Assembly (NCBI GenBank): GCA_963764465.1
Contig: CAVXSO010000006.1
Coordinates: 1,054,001 to 1,118,000 of the forward strand
Source: JAJXXT01 sp963764465
GTDB taxonomy: Bacteria > Pseudomonadota > Alphaproteobacteria > Acetobacterales > Acetobacteraceae
Length of the DNA stretch: 64,000 nt
Direction: 5' to 3'
Made by a program: the position numbers and the translations under genes. Positions within the stretch are counted from its first letter, which is position 1; every line of letters begins with the position of its first letter. This document shows, piece by piece, positions 1 through 10,322 of this stretch. Below the pieces are notes generated by a model. The model did no database searches, had not been told where the DNA came from, and worked only from the letters and a program-made list of their open reading frames with translations.

Positions 1-11
1 GAGGTACTAAT

Positions 12-455
12 ATGGAACATTTCAAAGCTTTCTCAGAGACGGAAATTGTGGATGCGGTGACTGATTTTCGATTTGGTCTTTATATCGTTCAATCTCAAGA
101 GCGTCCTGATGCTTTTCGTATCGGAGCGTCAGGCATAAACAACCGCGGTAGTCTCTTTGGGCGCCTAAAAACACATCATTCACGCAAATCAGATGCGAAT
201 TGGACGGGAAAATTGAGGCCGTGGCGCCCAATTTGGGTCGTGCAAATATGTGTATCTAACGAAGAGCGTGGACCAATCTTGACTGAACTTTGCGAGCGTG
301 AGCTTTTTTCGAAGTTCGCCGCGAAATACAGATTCTTTAGTGCGAGTGATGCCAGATCTGGATTTCAATCATTAGAGCACGATCAAAAACGTATAATAAA
401 AGTTGCTAATTCTACCATCGAAAATCTGAGTACTATATACAAAATGCAGATATAA
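12..455 (+). CDS. Hypothetical protein, possible GIY-YIG-like fold
   Basis: This 147-aa protein is not confidently recognised. A GAGGT Shine-Dalgarno at 1-5 sits six bases before the ATG, which supports this start. The N-terminal half reads GLYIVQS, then FRIGAS, then GRLKTHHS and a Trp-rich stretch. That order resembles GIY-YIG/T5orf172-type nuclease domains (a Tyr-Ile-Val strand, a K/R-I-G-x-S turn, then an Arg-x-x-x-His helix), but the canonical GIY and YIG boxes are not exact, so a nuclease role is only a guess. Base composition is clearly AT-richer than the genes downstream, which suggests acquired DNA. Upstream context is outside the window. Confidence 0.55.
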   Translation: MEHFKAFSETEIVDAVTDFRFGLYIVQSQERPDAFRIGASGINNRGSLFGRLKTHHSRKSDANWTGKLRPWRPIWVVQICVSNEERGPILTELCERELFSKFAAKYRFFSASDARSGFQSLEHDQKRIIKVANSTIENLSTIYKMQI

Positions 456-588
456 ATCAGGGTGACGGGGCGTGAAATATCCCCCCGCGCGCTTTCAGCG
501 TTGGCGGAAGGCTTTGGTCCGGAAGTCGCCGGGGTGCGTTTGCGCGGGTTCGCGGTCCCTGCGTTAGCCGGTGGACCTCCGCGTGGTG

Positions 589-1344
589 TCATGCCCTCGC
601 GAGGTAGCCGCCGTCGACGGGGATGGGGGCGCCGGTGACGAAGTCCGAGGCGGCGGAGGCGAGGAAGACGGCGGCGCCGGCGAGGTCCGCGGGCTCGCCC
701 CAGCGGGCGGCCGGGGTGCGGGCGAGGACGGCCTCGTTGAGGCCGGGGACCTGCGCGCGGGCGCCCTGGGTCAGCTCCGTGTCGATCCAGCCGGGGAGGA
801 TGCAGTTGGCCTGGATGTTGTCCTTCGCCCAGGCGGTGGCCAGCACCTTGGTGTACTGCAGGATGCCGCCCTTGCTCGCGGCGTAGGCGGCCATGTGAGG
901 CGCGGCGAGCTGGGAGGCGACGGAGCCGATGTTGATGACCTTGCCGCCGCCGGCCCGCTTCATGTGCGGCCAGGCGAGCTTGCAGAGCAGGAAGGCGGAG
1001 GTGAGGTTGGTGTCCATCACCTTGTGCCATTCCTCGAGCGAAAGCTCCTCCGGCGGCTTGCGGGCGGCCATGCCGGCGTTGTTCACCAGGATGTCGAGGC
1101 GGCCGAATTTCTTCACGGTGGCGTCGATGAGGGCGGCGCAGTCCGGTTCCTTCGTCACGTCGGCGGGGTGGAAGGCGGCGCCGATGGATTGGGCGGCCTT
1201 TTCGCCCTTCGCCTTGTTGCGGCCGGAGAGCATGATTTGGGCCCCGGCCTCGCGCAGGCCGGCCGCCATGCCGAGGCCGATGCCGCCATTGCCGCCGGTG
1301 ACGATGGCGACCTTTCCCGTGAGGTCGAACAGGCGCATTCGCAT
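589..1344 (-). CDS. SDR-family NAD(P)-dependent oxidoreductase
   Basis: A classical short-chain dehydrogenase/reductase of 251 aa, the usual family length. It carries the Rossmann motif TGGNGGIG near residues 16-23, the NNAG motif near residue 88, and the catalytic YxxxK as YAASK in the second half, preceded by the active-site Ser of NIGSVAS. It ends in the common SDR tail with FVTGAPIPVDGG. It should oxidise or reduce a hydroxyl/carbonyl substrate in the cytoplasm with NAD(P)(H). The gluconate 5-dehydrogenase/3-ketoacyl-reductase-like subgroup fits, but the substrate cannot be read from sequence. Two in-frame ATGs exist at 1344 and 1338; the second has the better-spaced AAGGGG. It is divergent from the two-component pair that starts at 1425. 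Confidence 0.9.
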   Translation of the reverse strand: MRMRLFDLTGKVAIVTGGNGGIGLGMAAGLREAGAQIMLSGRNKAKGEKAAQSIGAAFHPADVTKEPDCAALIDATVKKFGRLDILVNNAGMAARKPPEELSLEEWHKVMDTNLTSAFLLCKLAWPHMKRAGGGKVINIGSVASQLAAPHMAAYAASKGGILQYTKVLATAWAKDNIQANCILPGWIDTELTQGARAQVPGLNEAVLARTPAARWGEPADLAGAAVFLASAASDFVTGAPIPVDGGYLARA

Positions 1345-1424
1345 CCCCTTCCCTGCTAAACATTGCGAAAGCGCGTTGTAAGGAGCCGCGCCGACACGTC
1401 CGCCGTGATAGCCAAGGGGGGATC

Positions 1425-2099
1425 ATGCGGCTGCTTGTTGTCGAAGACGAGTCCGAGCTGGCGATGCTGCTGCGCCAGGCGCTGGAGCGGGCTGGGTTCG
1501 CGGTGGATAGCGTGGCGGGGCAGCAGGCGGCGGAAGACCACCTGGCGGTCGCGGACTATGCCGCGGTGGTGCTGGACCTGGGGCTCGCCGATGGCGACGG
1601 GATGACGCTGCTGCGCTCGCTGCGCCGGCAGCGGGCCGCCGTGCCGGTGCTGATCCTGACCGCGCGCGACGCGCCGGAGGACCGGGTGGCGGGGCTGGAC
1701 GCGGGGGCCGACGACTACCTGGTGAAGCCGTTCCACATGCCGGAGCTGGTGGCGCGGGTGCGGGCGCTGCTGCGCCGGCCGACCGCGGTGCTGGACGTGG
1801 CGCTCGGCTTCGCGGATGTGAGCCTGGAGACGGACAGCCGGACGGTGCGGGTTTCCGAGAGCGTGCTGTCGCTGTCGCCGCGCGAGACGGCGCTGCTGGA
1901 GCAGCTGCTGCGGCGCGGGGGCAAGGTGGTGCCGCGCGAATCCATCGAGCAGAACCTGTACGGGTTCGACACGCCGACCGGACCCAATGCGCTCGAGGTG
2001 CTGGTGCACCGGCTGCGGCGGCGGCTGCAGGACGCGGGCGCGCGGGCTGCCATCCACACGATCCGCGGCGTCGGCTATCTCCTCGCGGATGGAGAGTGA
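1425..2099 (+). CDS. OmpR/PhoB-family response regulator
   Basis: This 224-aa protein has an N-terminal receiver domain (about 1-115) with the acidic pair in VVEDES, phosphoacceptor Asp51 (VVLDLGLADGDG) and Lys101 (YLVKPF). A winged-helix DNA-binding domain follows (about 125-222), ending in the typical RRRLQ...IHTIRGVGYLL. It is a cytoplasmic transcription factor activated by phosphorylation from the adjacent kinase: the stop codon overlaps the start of the histidine kinase by 11 bases, so the two are translationally coupled. The QseB/PmrA/TctD-like subgroup is the closest architecture. The regulated genes are unknown; the divergent SDR gene or the convergent cytochrome b561 are simple candidates by position only. 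Confidence 0.95.
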   Translation: MRLLVVEDESELAMLLRQALERAGFAVDSVAGQQAAEDHLAVADYAAVVLDLGLADGDGMTLLRSLRRQRAAVPVLILTARDAPEDRVAGLDAGADDYLVKPFHMPELVARVRALLRRPTAVLDVALGFADVSLETDSRTVRVSESVLSLSPRETALLEQLLRRGGKVVPRESIEQNLYGFDTPTGPNALEVLVHRLRRRLQDAGARAAIHTIRGVGYLLADGE

Positions 2100-3237
2100 A
2101 CGCGGCCGGAAACGGCACTGGACCCTGGCGGGACGGCTGGCACGGCGGATGGCGGCCGTCGTGCTGGTCTCGATCGTGCTCGGCGCCGGGATCACGGTGT
2201 GGCGCAGCGCCGAGGCGGTGAGGTCGTTCGAGCCGGATTTCGACCAGGGCCAGGAGAAGCTGGAGCACATCGTCAACTCGCTGCCGGGGCCGTTCAGCCC
2301 GTTCTTCGTGTGGCTGCTGGCGGTAACGGGGGCGGTGGTGGTGGCGAGCGGGGTGGTGACGCTGCGGCTGGCGCTGCGCCCGCTCAACCGGCTTTCGGCC
2401 GCGGCCTCCCTGGTGGGGCCGGAGCACCCGGGCGTGCGGCTGCCGGAAGCCGGGCTGCCGGGGGAGCTGGAGCCGCTGGTGGGGGCGATCAACACGGGGC
2501 TGGCGCGGCTGGAGCGGGCGATCGAGACGCAGCGGCGGTTCGGGGCGGATGCGGCGCACGCGCTGCGCACGCCGCTCGCGGTGCTGACGGCGCGGATCGA
2601 CCTGCTGCCGGAGGACGCGGCGAAGACGGCGCTGCTGCGCGACGTGGACCGGATGAGCCGGCTGGTGGACCAGATGCTGCGGCTGGCGCGGCTGGAGGGG
2701 ATGCCGCTGGACCGGCCGGGGCCGGTGGACCTGCGCGCCGTCGCGGTGGACGCGGTGAGCGCGCTGGCGCCGCTGGCCGTCGCGCGGGGGATCGAGCTGT
2801 CGCTGGAATCCGAGGGGAGTGCCGTGGTGGCGCGGGGCAACCGCGACGCGCTGCTGCTGGCGGCGCAGAACCTGATCGAGAACGCGCTGGCGCATGCGCC
2901 GAAGGGCAGCCGGGTGGAGATCGAGACCGCGGCGCCGGGGACGCTGCGGGTGCTGGACCGTGGGCCGGGGGTGGCGGAGGACGAGCGTGACGCGATCTTC
3001 ACGCGGTTCCGGCGCGGCAGCGGGTCGGCGCGGGCGGCCAGGGATGGCGGGAGCCCGGCGGTTTCGGGCGGCGGGAGCGCTGGTGGGAGCCCGGGCGGGC
3101 GCCGGGCCGGCGCCGGGGTGAGCGGCGCCGGTTTGGGGCTGGCGATCGTGGCCGAGATCGCCGCGCTACATGGCGGTGCCGCGCGCGCCGACGCCAGGCC
3201 CGGCGGAGGCGCCGTGTTCAGCCTCGAACTCGGCTGA
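2089..3237 (+). CDS. Two-component sensor histidine kinase
   Basis: A 382-aa membrane kinase. ATG 2089 is chosen because it overlaps the regulator stop and removes an upstream stretch read in the wrong frame. It has two transmembrane segments (about 21-38 and 72-92), a short periplasmic loop, a linker, an H-box with His158 (AAHALRTPL), an N-box (AQNLIENALAHAP), a G1 box (DRGPGV) and a G2 box (GAGLGLAIV). Between the F-like box and G2 there is a Gly/Ser/Arg-rich low-complexity insert of about 30 residues that lengthens the ATP lid; this is unusual and may be slippage-derived. The short periplasmic loop suggests sensing in or near the membrane. The 3' end overlaps the convergent cytochrome b561 gene by 72 bases. 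Confidence 0.93.
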   Translation: MESERGRKRHWTLAGRLARRMAAVVLVSIVLGAGITVWRSAEAVRSFEPDFDQGQEKLEHIVNSLPGPFSPFFVWLLAVTGAVVVASGVVTLRLALRPLNRLSAAASLVGPEHPGVRLPEAGLPGELEPLVGAINTGLARLERAIETQRRFGADAAHALRTPLAVLTARIDLLPEDAAKTALLRDVDRMSRLVDQMLRLARLEGMPLDRPGPVDLRAVAVDAVSALAPLAVARGIELSLESEGSAVVARGNRDALLLAAQNLIENALAHAPKGSRVEIETAAPGTLRVLDRGPGVAEDERDAIFTRFRRGSGSARAARDGGSPAVSGGGSAGGSPGGRRAGAGVSGAGLGLAIVAEIAALHGGAARADARPGGGAVFSLELG

Positions 3238-3765
3238 CTTGCGGCCGGTGAGCATGGCGCGCACCAGGTTTTCCCGGTGCAGGACGCTGGAGACCACGAC
3301 GCCCGCGACATGCACCAGCACCATGAGCATCAGCAGGTGCGCCGAGATGTGGTGCAGGTGATCCACCCAGGGGACGCCGAAGAAGCGGTTCGTCTCCGAC
3401 AGCCAGCCGCTGAAGATGACGAGGACCAGCAGGATGAGGATGGCCACGACCATGGCCCCGCCGGCCGGGTTGTGGCCGAGGTAGCGGCGCGCGCGACCCT
3501 GGCGCAGGTCCCGCAGGTAGGCGCGGATGGCGCTGGGGTGGTAGACGAAATCCGCGAAGCGGGCGTGGCGCGAGCCGATGAAGCCCCAGACGATACGGGC
3601 CAGCACCAGCACCAAAAGCACGTAGGCGAGCGGCTGGTGGATGCTCTGCTGGTCGCTCGAGAGGTACACGGACGCGAACAGCGCGACCGTGGACCAGTGG
3701 AAGACGCGGACGAACCGGTCCCAAACCCGGATCGTCCGCTCCCCCGAGGATTTCCTCGACGCCAA
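3166..3765 (-). CDS. Cytochrome b561-type membrane protein
   Basis: A 199-aa integral membrane protein with four hydrophobic segments. N-terminal IRVWDRFVRVFHW carries the conserved heme-ligand-type His, with further His residues in the later helices (HLHHISAHLLML and VHVAGVV). This is the pattern of the bacterial cytochrome b561 / Ni-Fe-hydrogenase-type cytochrome b family, which passes electrons between quinones and periplasmic partners. The gene for a small exported protein lies just upstream (stop at 3771), so the two probably form one unit transcribed from near 4052; such b561 and small periplasmic protein pairs are common. The tail after the last helix is charged and low-complexity. Its 3' 72 bases are antisense to the end of the histidine kinase gene. 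Confidence 0.9.
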   Translation of the reverse strand: MASRKSSGERTIRVWDRFVRVFHWSTVALFASVYLSSDQQSIHQPLAYVLLVLVLARIVWGFIGSRHARFADFVYHPSAIRAYLRDLRQGRARRYLGHNPAGGAMVVAILILLVLVIFSGWLSETNRFFGVPWVDHLHHISAHLLMLMVLVHVAGVVVSSVLHRENLVRAMLTGRKSAEFEAEHGASAGPGVGARGTAM

Positions 3766-3770
3766 GGGGC

Positions 3771-4052
3771 CTACTCGGCGCGACGGACGGCGCCGGTGAC
3801 GCCATTCAGTTCGAGTTCGAAACGCTTGCCGTGCGCGTCGATGCCCTTGGCCTCGTAGCAGCCGTTGTGGGTGGAGAGGCCGCGGATGTCGGTGTAGCCC
3901 TTGGAGACCAGCATGGCCTTCATCGCGTCGGGCGTCATGATCTTGCCAGTGATGTGGCAGGATTCCTCGGCATGTGCCAACGGCGCCGCGGCGAGGCCGA
4001 GGCCGAGGGCGAGCGCGGGGATGGCAAGAAGGTTTACGGCACGGAACGTCAT
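3771..4052 (-). CDS. Small exported PepSY-like protein
   Basis: A 93-aa protein with a Sec signal peptide (about residues 1-25, cleavage after AHAEE-type sequence). The mature part is one small domain with two Cys residues (ESCHI and HNGCYEAKG) ending in the F-E-L-E-L-N-G-V-T-G-A-V pattern seen in PepSY domains. The ATG at 4052 is chosen over upstream in-frame codons because GGAG sits about ten bases before it and the signal peptide begins there. It is predicted periplasmic. It directly precedes the cytochrome b561 gene (5-base gap), so a role in its redox or metal environment is plausible but unproven. Confidence 0.8.
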   Translation of the reverse strand: MTFRAVNLLAIPALALGLGLAAAPLAHAEESCHITGKIMTPDAMKAMLVSKGYTDIRGLSTHNGCYEAKGIDAHGKRFELELNGVTGAVRRAE

Positions 4053-4266
4053 CGACAAAACTCCAGATGTTGCAGCGGGGGCGTTCTGCGGTGGCGCGCT
4101 TACACGCCCCTTACCCGAGCCGCGGATCACCGAAGGTTCATCCTGGGTTGCTGCTTGACCGGCCACGCGGCAAAACCGCAGCCTTCCGGCTTACCGCCCT
4201 GCAAGGAGCGCTGCCCTGAACGTCGATGAAACCCCGCCCCAAGGCCCGCCCACGCGGCTGCTCGTC

Positions 4267-6930
4267 GTGGGATTGCTGCTCGCGGTGATCGGCACGGCGG
4301 TGCTGGGCGTGATCTGGGGCGCGACGTACCGCGAGCTGCAGGACGAGGATGCGGCGGCGCGGCAGGACGCGCGCTCCCTGACCGGCGCCATGGTCGAGGC
4401 GATCGCCGATTCCGTGGTGGCGCGACTCGGCACGGCGGACCTGCTGCTGCGCCAGGCCGCGGATGGCGGGACGCTGGCGGCGCTGCTGCACCAGCCGGCG
4501 GCGGTGCGGCTCGGGGTGATGGGGATCGCGCGGATCGACGCCTCGGGGGCGCCGGCGCAGGGGGCGGGCGTGGACGTGCCGGCGGGCCTGCCGCTGGCGG
4601 CAGCGGGGGTGCCGCCGACGGCCCTGCCCTATGTCGGGCCGCGCGACGCGTTCGGGCGGGTGGAGGTGCTGCGGGTGCTGCGCGGGCCGGATGGCGCGGT
4701 GGCGGGGGCGGTGGCGCTGCTGATGCCGGCGGCGCGGCTTTCCGGGCTGCAACCGGCGCTGGTGGGGGCTGATGCCGTCGCGATGCTGGTGGGCGCGGAC
4801 GGGCGGATGCGCGTGCGCGTGCCGCCGGGTGCCAATGGCAGCGGCAACGAGGACGCGGTGCCGGCGCTGACGGCGCTGCTGGGCGGCGCGCCTTCCGGCG
4901 TGTTCGAGGCGGTGACGCCGAGCGACGGCATCGAGCGGTTCAGCAGCTTCGAGCGGGTGCCGGGGACCGGGCTGATCGCGACCGTGGGCGTGCCGAAGCG
5001 CGACGTGCAGGCGGTGGCCACGCGACGGCGGACCATCCTGCTGGCGGCGACCGCGATGCTTTCCTGGCTGGCGCTGTTCCTGGTGGCGATCGCGACGCTG
5101 ATCTGGCTGCGCTTCAGCAACCTCAACCGGCTGCTGCGCCAGCTGCTCGAGAACGTGACCCAGGGCATCATGATGATCGACCGCTCGGGGCGGGTGCGGG
5201 TGGTGAACCAGCGCGCGATCCAGCTGCTCGGGCTGCCGCCGGAGCTGGCGCGGCCGGGGATCTGGTTTTCCGACATCACCGCCTGGCAGCTGGCCAACCA
5301 CGAGTTCGGGCCGCCGGAGAAGATGGACCCCGAGTTCCTGCGCGAGGTGCGCTCCGGCTCCTTCAGCACGCGGTTCGGCACGTACGAGCGGGCGCGGCCG
5401 GACGGCACCGTGCTCGAGATCCGCACGCAGCGGCTGATCGGCGGGGGGGCGGTGCGCACGTTCAGCGACGTGACGCAGCGGCGGCAGGCGGAGGTGATGG
5501 CGGAGGCGGCGCGCGACGAGGCGGAGGCCGCGGGGGCGGCGCGGGCGGAGTTCCTCGCGGTGATGAGCCACGAGATCCGCACGCCGATGAACGGCATCAT
5601 CGGGGTGGCGGGGCTGCTGGGCGACCTGCCGCTCGATGCGACGGCCAGGCACTACGTGCGCATCATCATCGAGAGCGGCGAGCATCTGTTGCAGCTGATC
5701 AACGACATCCTGGATTTCTCGCGGCTCGACGCGGGACGGCTCGAGCTCGACATCCGCCCGTTCGACCTGCCCTCGCTGCTGCGCGGGGCGGTGGAGCTGA
5801 TGGACGGGGCGGCGCGCAACAAGGGGCTTTCGCTCGAGCTCGACATGGCGGCGGACCTGCCGCGGACGTTGGCGGGCGACGCGCCGCGGCTGCGCCAGAT
5901 CCTGCTCAACCTGCTGGGCAACGGCGTGAAGTTCACCGAGACCGGCTGGGTGCGGCTTTCGGCGACGTCGCGGCGGGAGGGGGAGACGGTGGTGCTCTCG
6001 GTCGCGGTCGCGGACACCGGGATCGGGATTCCGGCGGAGGCGATGGGACGGCTGTTCCGCGAGTTCAGTCAGGTGGACAGCTCGATCTCGCGCCGGTTTG
6101 GCGGCAGCGGGCTGGGGCTTGCGATCAGCCGCCGGCTGATCCGCGAGATGGGCGGCGACATCGAGGTGGAGAGCGTGCCGGGGCTGGGCAGCACGTTCCG
6201 CTTCGAGGCCAGGCTGCGGGCCGTCGCGGAGACGCCGGCCGAGGTGGAGCCGGGCTCGCTCAACGTGCTGGTGGCGGAGGACAACGAGACCAACCGGCTG
6301 GTGGCAAGCCGGATCCTGGAGCGGCTGGGGCACCGCGTGACCTGCGTGCCGGACGGTGCGGCGGCGGTGGAGGCGGTGCAGCATGGCGGCGTCGACCTCG
6401 TGATCATGGACGTGATGATGCCGAAGATGGACGGCATCGAGGCGACGCGGGCGATCCGCACGCTGGCGGGGCCGGAGGCGGCGACGCCGGTGATCGGGCT
6501 TTCGGCGCATGCGAGCCCGGCGGAGGTTTCGGCGGGGCTTGCGGCGGGGATGAACCATTTCGAGAGCAAGCCGATCACCACGGCGCGGCTGGAGGCGGCG
6601 ATCGCGGTGGTGCTGCCGGCGGCGCGGACGGGGAAGCCGGGGACGCCCGTGGTGCTCGACCGCGAGGTGCTCGACGCGCTGGCCGGGAGCATCAGCGGCG
6701 CGGCGGCGGCGGAGGTGGTGCGGCAGTTCGTCGAGGAGGCGTCCAGCGTCACCGCGAGCGGCGAGGCACCGGATGCGGCGATGCTGCGCACGCTGGAGCG
6801 CGGATCCGCGACGCTGGGGCTCGACGCGCTGTCGCGGGCGCTGGAGGCCGGGGAGGTCGCGGTGATCCTGGCGGCGCTGCGCGACGCGGTGGCGGCGCTG
6901 GAGGCGTGGCGGCCGCCGCCGGAGGCGTGA
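4267..6930 (+). CDS. Hybrid sensor histidine kinase with PAS and receiver domains
   Basis: A protein of at least 887 aa. Order: TM1 (about 1-20), periplasmic sensor region (about 25-250), TM2 (about 257-281), PAS-like domain (about 290-405), HisKA with His435 (SHEIRTPMNG), HATPase with the N-box near 546-553 and G boxes DTGIGI and GSGLGLAI, receiver domain with phospho-Asp715 (IMDVMMPKMDG), and a C-terminal helical segment resembling a degenerate Hpt domain without a clear His. The GTG at 4267 has no Shine-Dalgarno and cuts into TM1. An in-frame CTG at 4216 lies seven bases after AAGGAG and would give a complete TM1, so the true start is probably there. The output partner is not adjacent. Confidence 0.9.
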   Translation: MGLLLAVIGTAVLGVIWGATYRELQDEDAAARQDARSLTGAMVEAIADSVVARLGTADLLLRQAADGGTLAALLHQPAAVRLGVMGIARIDASGAPAQGAGVDVPAGLPLAAAGVPPTALPYVGPRDAFGRVEVLRVLRGPDGAVAGAVALLMPAARLSGLQPALVGADAVAMLVGADGRMRVRVPPGANGSGNEDAVPALTALLGGAPSGVFEAVTPSDGIERFSSFERVPGTGLIATVGVPKRDVQAVATRRRTILLAATAMLSWLALFLVAIATLIWLRFSNLNRLLRQLLENVTQGIMMIDRSGRVRVVNQRAIQLLGLPPELARPGIWFSDITAWQLANHEFGPPEKMDPEFLREVRSGSFSTRFGTYERARPDGTVLEIRTQRLIGGGAVRTFSDVTQRRQAEVMAEAARDEAEAAGAARAEFLAVMSHEIRTPMNGIIGVAGLLGDLPLDATARHYVRIIIESGEHLLQLINDILDFSRLDAGRLELDIRPFDLPSLLRGAVELMDGAARNKGLSLELDMAADLPRTLAGDAPRLRQILLNLLGNGVKFTETGWVRLSATSRREGETVVLSVAVADTGIGIPAEAMGRLFREFSQVDSSISRRFGGSGLGLAISRRLIREMGGDIEVESVPGLGSTFRFEARLRAVAETPAEVEPGSLNVLVAEDNETNRLVASRILERLGHRVTCVPDGAAAVEAVQHGGVDLVIMDVMMPKMDGIEATRAIRTLAGPEAATPVIGLSAHASPAEVSAGLAAGMNHFESKPITTARLEAAIAVVLPAARTGKPGTPVVLDREVLDALAGSISGAAAAEVVRQFVEEASSVTASGEAPDAAMLRTLERGSATLGLDALSRALEAGEVAVILAALRDAVAALEAWRPPPEA

Positions 6931-6943
6931 GCGGCGGGACGCC

Positions 6944-8032
6944 TCAGGCCCGGTAGCGGGCGATGGCGGTGGGGTCGAAGGTGAAGCCCCAGCCGGGGCG
7001 GTCGGGGACGAGGGCGTTGCCCTGGGCGTCGAGCTCGATGCGTTCGCGGTAGATCGGCTCGAACCAGGGCATGTGCTCGAGCCAGGAGCCGCCGGGCAGG
7101 CCGGCGAGCAGGGCGAGGCTCATTTCGGGGAACAGGTGCGAGGCGCAGGGGATATGGTGCGCCTCGCAGAGATGGCCGGCCTTGAGGAACTCCGTGGGGC
7201 CGCCCATCCGTTGCAGGTCCGGCATAATGATGTCGGCGGAACGGGCCTGGAGCATCGCGAGGACGCCGCGGTGGGTGTAGACGGTCTCGCCCGAGGCGAT
7301 GGGGGTGTCGAGTGCCGCCGCAATGGCGGCCTCGCCCTCGTGGTTGGTGCAGATGACGGGTTCCTCGAACCAGGTGAGGTCCAGGTGCTCCATCATGCGG
7401 CCGATATGGATGGCCTGCTTGACGCTCATCTGCTGGTTGGCGTCCACCATGACGCCGATGTCCGGGCCCACGGCCTCGCGCACCGCGGCGACGCGGGCGA
7501 CCATGCGCTCGGGCTCGGTGGGGCCGACGCGGGTCTTCACGGCGCGGAAGCCGCGGGCCACGAAGCCGGCCGCTTCCTTCTGCAGTTCGTCGATGGAGGA
7601 GCCGAGCCAGAGGCCGCCGCTCGCGTAGGTGGGCACGCCAGCGCGGCAGGCGCCGATGAGGTGGGCGACGTTGAGGCCGGCGGCCTTGCCGCGCAGGTCC
7701 CATAGCGCGTTGTCGATGGCGGCGAGGCCGACGATGGAGACGCCCTCGTAGCCGAGGAAGTTGAGGTCCTTCCAGGCGCGGGCGTTGAGCGCGCCGCCCT
7801 CGCGCGGGTCGAGGCCCACGACGAGGTCCGTGAGCTGCTCGACCATGGTGTGGATGGCCTTGAGGCGGCGGTTGTTGATGGAGAAGACGAGGCCCTCGCC
7901 GACGAGGCCCTGGTCGGTCTCGAGGAAGGTGAGCACGCAGTCCGCCGAGCGGATGGAGCCGAGGATGGCGGTGAGGATGGGCGGGTTGATGGGGAGGTGG
8001 ACGATCTCGGTACGCAGGCGGGTGATTTTCAT
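6944..8032 (-). CDS. Enolase-superfamily (mandelate racemase/muconate lactonizing) enzyme
   Basis: A 362-aa protein with the usual two-domain enolase-superfamily architecture: an N-terminal capping domain followed by a beta/alpha barrel. Visible active-site elements are the barrel Lys in AVKTRVG, metal ligands in MVDANQ, WFEEPV and IASGET, and a late His in CASHLFPE, matching the mandelate racemase subgroup that abstracts the alpha-proton of a carboxylate. Acid-sugar dehydratases such as fuconate, galactarate or rhamnonate dehydratase belong here, but the exact substrate cannot be assigned. It is isolated from sugar-uptake genes, flanked by the hybrid kinase (convergent) and the sugar transferase operon. 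It should be cytoplasmic and Mg-dependent. Confidence 0.88.
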   Translation of the reverse strand: MKITRLRTEIVHLPINPPILTAILGSIRSADCVLTFLETDQGLVGEGLVFSINNRRLKAIHTMVEQLTDLVVGLDPREGGALNARAWKDLNFLGYEGVSIVGLAAIDNALWDLRGKAAGLNVAHLIGACRAGVPTYASGGLWLGSSIDELQKEAAGFVARGFRAVKTRVGPTEPERMVARVAAVREAVGPDIGVMVDANQQMSVKQAIHIGRMMEHLDLTWFEEPVICTNHEGEAAIAAALDTPIASGETVYTHRGVLAMLQARSADIIMPDLQRMGGPTEFLKAGHLCEAHHIPCASHLFPEMSLALLAGLPGGSWLEHMPWFEPIYRERIELDAQGNALVPDRPGWGFTFDPTAIARYRA

Positions 8033-8112
8033 GGCGGTTCCTCCGGCGCCGAAGTCTGGCGCAACGGCCGCCTTGCGTCACCGCCCCGCCCGTTCGGGCC
8101 GGGCCGGGGCGA

Positions 8113-8828
8113 CTATTGCGCGCCGCGGCCGGTGATCATGGTGCGGACGGTCGCGATCATGATGGAGATGTCGGCGACGAACCAGCCGCGCATGGTGGAG
8201 AGCTGCATGGCGTAGGCGGCATCGTAGCCGACCTTGCGGCGGACATCCTCGATGGAGTTGTCGTAGCCCTGGCGCACCTGCGTCATGCCGGTGACGCCGG
8301 GGCGCAGGCCGGCGGTGCGATCCACGAAGAAGGGCACCTGGCGCTCCAGCTTGCCGTAGAGCGCGGGGCGTTCCGGGCGGGGGCCGACGACGGACATGTC
8401 GCCGTAGATGACGTTGAGCATCTGCGGCAGTTCGTCGAGGCGGGTCTTGCGCAGGAAGCGGCCGACGCGGGTGACCCGCGGGTCGCTGCGCTGGGCCCAG
8501 ACGGCGCCGGTCTTGGATTCCGCGTCGTGGCGCATGGAGCGGAATTTCAGGATCTGGAACAGCTCCGTGTGGCTGGCGAGCATGCGGCCGACGCGCAGCT
8601 GGCGGTAGAAGATCTCGCCCGGGGAATCGAGCTTGATGGCGAGCGCGATGAGGGGCCAGAGCGGCGCGGTGATGAGCAGGCCGATGGAGGCGACGACGAT
8701 GTCGAGCGCGCGCTTGGCGATGGCGACGCGGGTCGGCACGTAGTCCACGTTCATCATGCCGACGAAGCCGCGGTCCCGCCCGCGCGAGCGGGGGGCGAAC
8801 AGCCCGGATTCCTCCGGCGAGGGCGCAG

Positions 8829-8841
<13 letters not shown>
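8113..8841 (-). CDS. Polyprenyl-phosphate sugar transferase (exopolysaccharide initiation)
   Basis: A 242-aa bacterial sugar transferase of the ExoY/WcaJ C-terminal type. It has an N-terminal cytoplasmic tail, one membrane segment (about 42-65, AKRALDIVVASIGLLITAPL), then the catalytic domain with KFRSMR, a basic/acidic stretch ending LDELPQMLNV, and GDMSVVGPRPERP. The family moves a sugar-1-phosphate from a nucleotide sugar to undecaprenyl phosphate, starting exopolysaccharide assembly at the inner membrane. Its start overlaps the stop of the sigma-54-type regulator by 13 bases, so it is translationally coupled to the signalling genes upstream. A Wza-like export lipoprotein is encoded 18 kb away (27116-28270). 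Confidence 0.92.
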
Positions 8842-10307
<1,466 letters not shown>

Positions 10308-10322
10308 GGCGGCCCCGCGGCC

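Noticed and set aside
8033..8112. Terminator hairpin between the enolase-superfamily gene and the sugar transferase gene.
   Set aside because: The GC-rich complementarity (CCCGCCCG with CGGGCCGGGC) is short and imperfect and lacks a U-run, as expected by chance in such GC-rich DNA.
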